5,167 nucleotides of DNA, taken from the NCBI GenBank assembly GCA_016793415.1, contig JAEUMC010000285.1, forward strand, positions 1 to 5,167, in the 5' to 3' direction. The first letter of the stretch is position 1. Each line of letters starts with the position of its first letter. Shown piece by piece: positions 4,510-5,167 of this stretch. The position numbers were made by a program, and so were the translations under genes. The notes under the pieces are model-generated. The model had not been told where the DNA came from. It worked only from the letters and a program-made list of their open reading frames with translations, and made no database searches. This stretch comes from Devosia sp. GTDB taxonomy: Bacteria > Pseudomonadota > Alphaproteobacteria > Rhizobiales > Devosiaceae.

Positions 4510-5167
4510 TCACGTGTCGCCGATACCGGTCGGCACGCGCCGCAGCACGTGCAGCAGATACTCCTTGCGGTTCAGCGGGTTGTTGTCGGATCGCCGGCGG
4601 GTCGGCGGCACACCGGCGACGGGGCGATAGCCGGCAAAGCTGGTTTCGAGGGCCCCCTCGCCATGCGTCAGCCCGGGCAACAATTGCTGCAGCTCATGCA
4701 CCCGCGCCGCGGCGATCTCGCCGGCCACCGCGTAGCTCGCCCCCTGCAGCACCGGCTGGCCGGGCGAGGCCTCGAGCCGGGCCAGCACGGAGAGCGCCGC
4801 TGCCAGTGCGTCGGGCGGCACGTCGACATGGAACTGGTGGATCGGCTCGCACACCGCCGTGCCGGCCCGGCGCAACGCCTCCATCAGCACCAGCGGCGTC
4901 AGGTTGCGGAAATCGCCGGCCGTGCTCATCGGCGCCCGCTGTGCAGCATCGGTGATGCTGACAATGGCATCGGCCACCTGCCAGCCCGCGAGGCCCTGCC
5001 GCAAGGTCTCGCCGATGGCCGCTTCTATGGCCTCATAGAAGGCCACCGGCATGGCGCCGAACAGCGCTGCCAGCCTTACATCGAGGCCCGAGCCGATCGG
5101 CCCCGGCTCGATCCGGATGCCGACCGTGGCGATGAAGGGATTGGGCGGCTTGAACATCAGCTCTACC
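4510..5167 (-). CDS. Tet(M)/OtrA-like ribosomal protection-type translation GTPase, C-terminal part
   Basis: C-terminal 218 residues of an EF-G-like GTPase of the tetracycline ribosomal-protection family; the reading frame stays open through the window edge, so the GTPase domain and true start lie outside. The visible part starts at the domain IV entrance (VELMFKPPNPFIATVGIRIEP, compare Tet(M) EVPPNPYWATIGLTIEP), continues through the GSGLDV and GLAGWQVADA strands, the tip loop APMSTAGDFR that corresponds to YSPVSTPADFR of Tet(M), and a domain V-like end (VAGEIAAARVHELQQLLPGLTHGEG). The tail NPLNRKEYLLHVLRR looks more like OtrA-type actinobacterial members than Tet(M). In the tip loop the Pro of SPVS is kept, while the preceding Tyr-Tyr is Gln-Arg and Ser is Ala. 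The ATG at 5157 is internal. Stop TGA is at 4512-4510. Family membership is strong; whether it gives tetracycline resistance or has a housekeeping ribosome role cannot be decided here. Confidence 0.88.
   Translation of the reverse strand, partial: VELMFKPPNPFIATVGIRIEPGPIGSGLDVRLAALFGAMPVAFYEAIEAAIGETLRQGLAGWQVADAIVSITDAAQRAPMSTAGDFRNLTPLVLMEALRRAGTAVCEPIHQFHVDVPPDALAAALSVLARLEASPGQPVLQGASYAVAGEIAAARVHELQQLLPGLTHGEGALETSFAGYRPVAGVPPTRRRSDNNPLNRKEYLLHVLRRVPTGIGDT

Noticed and set aside
1..5167. CRISPR array, tRNA, rRNA, insertion sequence genes or phage genes
   Set aside because: No spaced direct repeats, tRNA-like cloverleaf, rRNA-like sequence or transposase/integrase motif was seen on either strand.

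Overview
The window is GC-rich DNA (a sampled stretch inside aqpZ counts about 70 % G+C) from what looks like an alphaproteobacterium, probably of the order Hyphomicrobiales and possibly Devosia-like. This rests on a FixJ-type LuxR helix-turn-helix, an AqpZ very close to the proteobacterial type, a rhizobial-style small lytic-transglycosylase lipoprotein and a palindromic repeat with GTCATTC/GAATGAC ends. The genus is a guess; the class is fairly safe.

Layout from left to right. (1) 99-671 (+): a short outer-membrane-type lipoprotein with a minimal lytic transglycosylase domain. (2) 800-1483 (-): an uncharacterised three-helix membrane protein that starts at GTG and converges on the first gene. 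(3) 1484-1825: non-coding DNA carrying a 93-bp nested palindromic element and a smaller GC-rich hairpin. (4) 1826-2482 (-): a NarL/FixJ-architecture regulator whose receiver domain has lost every phosphorylation residue. (5) 2483-2971: a 489-bp divergent regulatory region, locally only about 47 % G+C, packed with dyad symmetries, a promoter candidate for the regulator, two leader hairpins and a LacI/PurR-like operator. (6) 2972-3688 (+): aqpZ, a water channel with all selectivity residues, ending in a textbook intrinsic terminator (3711-3735). (7) 3812-4465 (+): a COG1926-type phosphoribosyltransferase. (8) 4510-5167 (-): the C-terminal third of a Tet(M)/OtrA-like ribosomal-protection-type translation GTPase, cut by the window edge.

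The genes do not form one operon: orientations are + - - + + -, with two convergent pairs and one divergent pair, and aqpZ is insulated from the phosphoribosyltransferase by its terminator. The only plausible functional coupling is across the divergent regulator/aqpZ region, where an atypical regulator might control itself and the aquaporin; this is inference from position. I see no clear new multi-gene system. The most interesting features are the degenerate-receiver regulator, the dense regulatory region next to it, the palindromic repeat, and the ribosomal-protection homologue.
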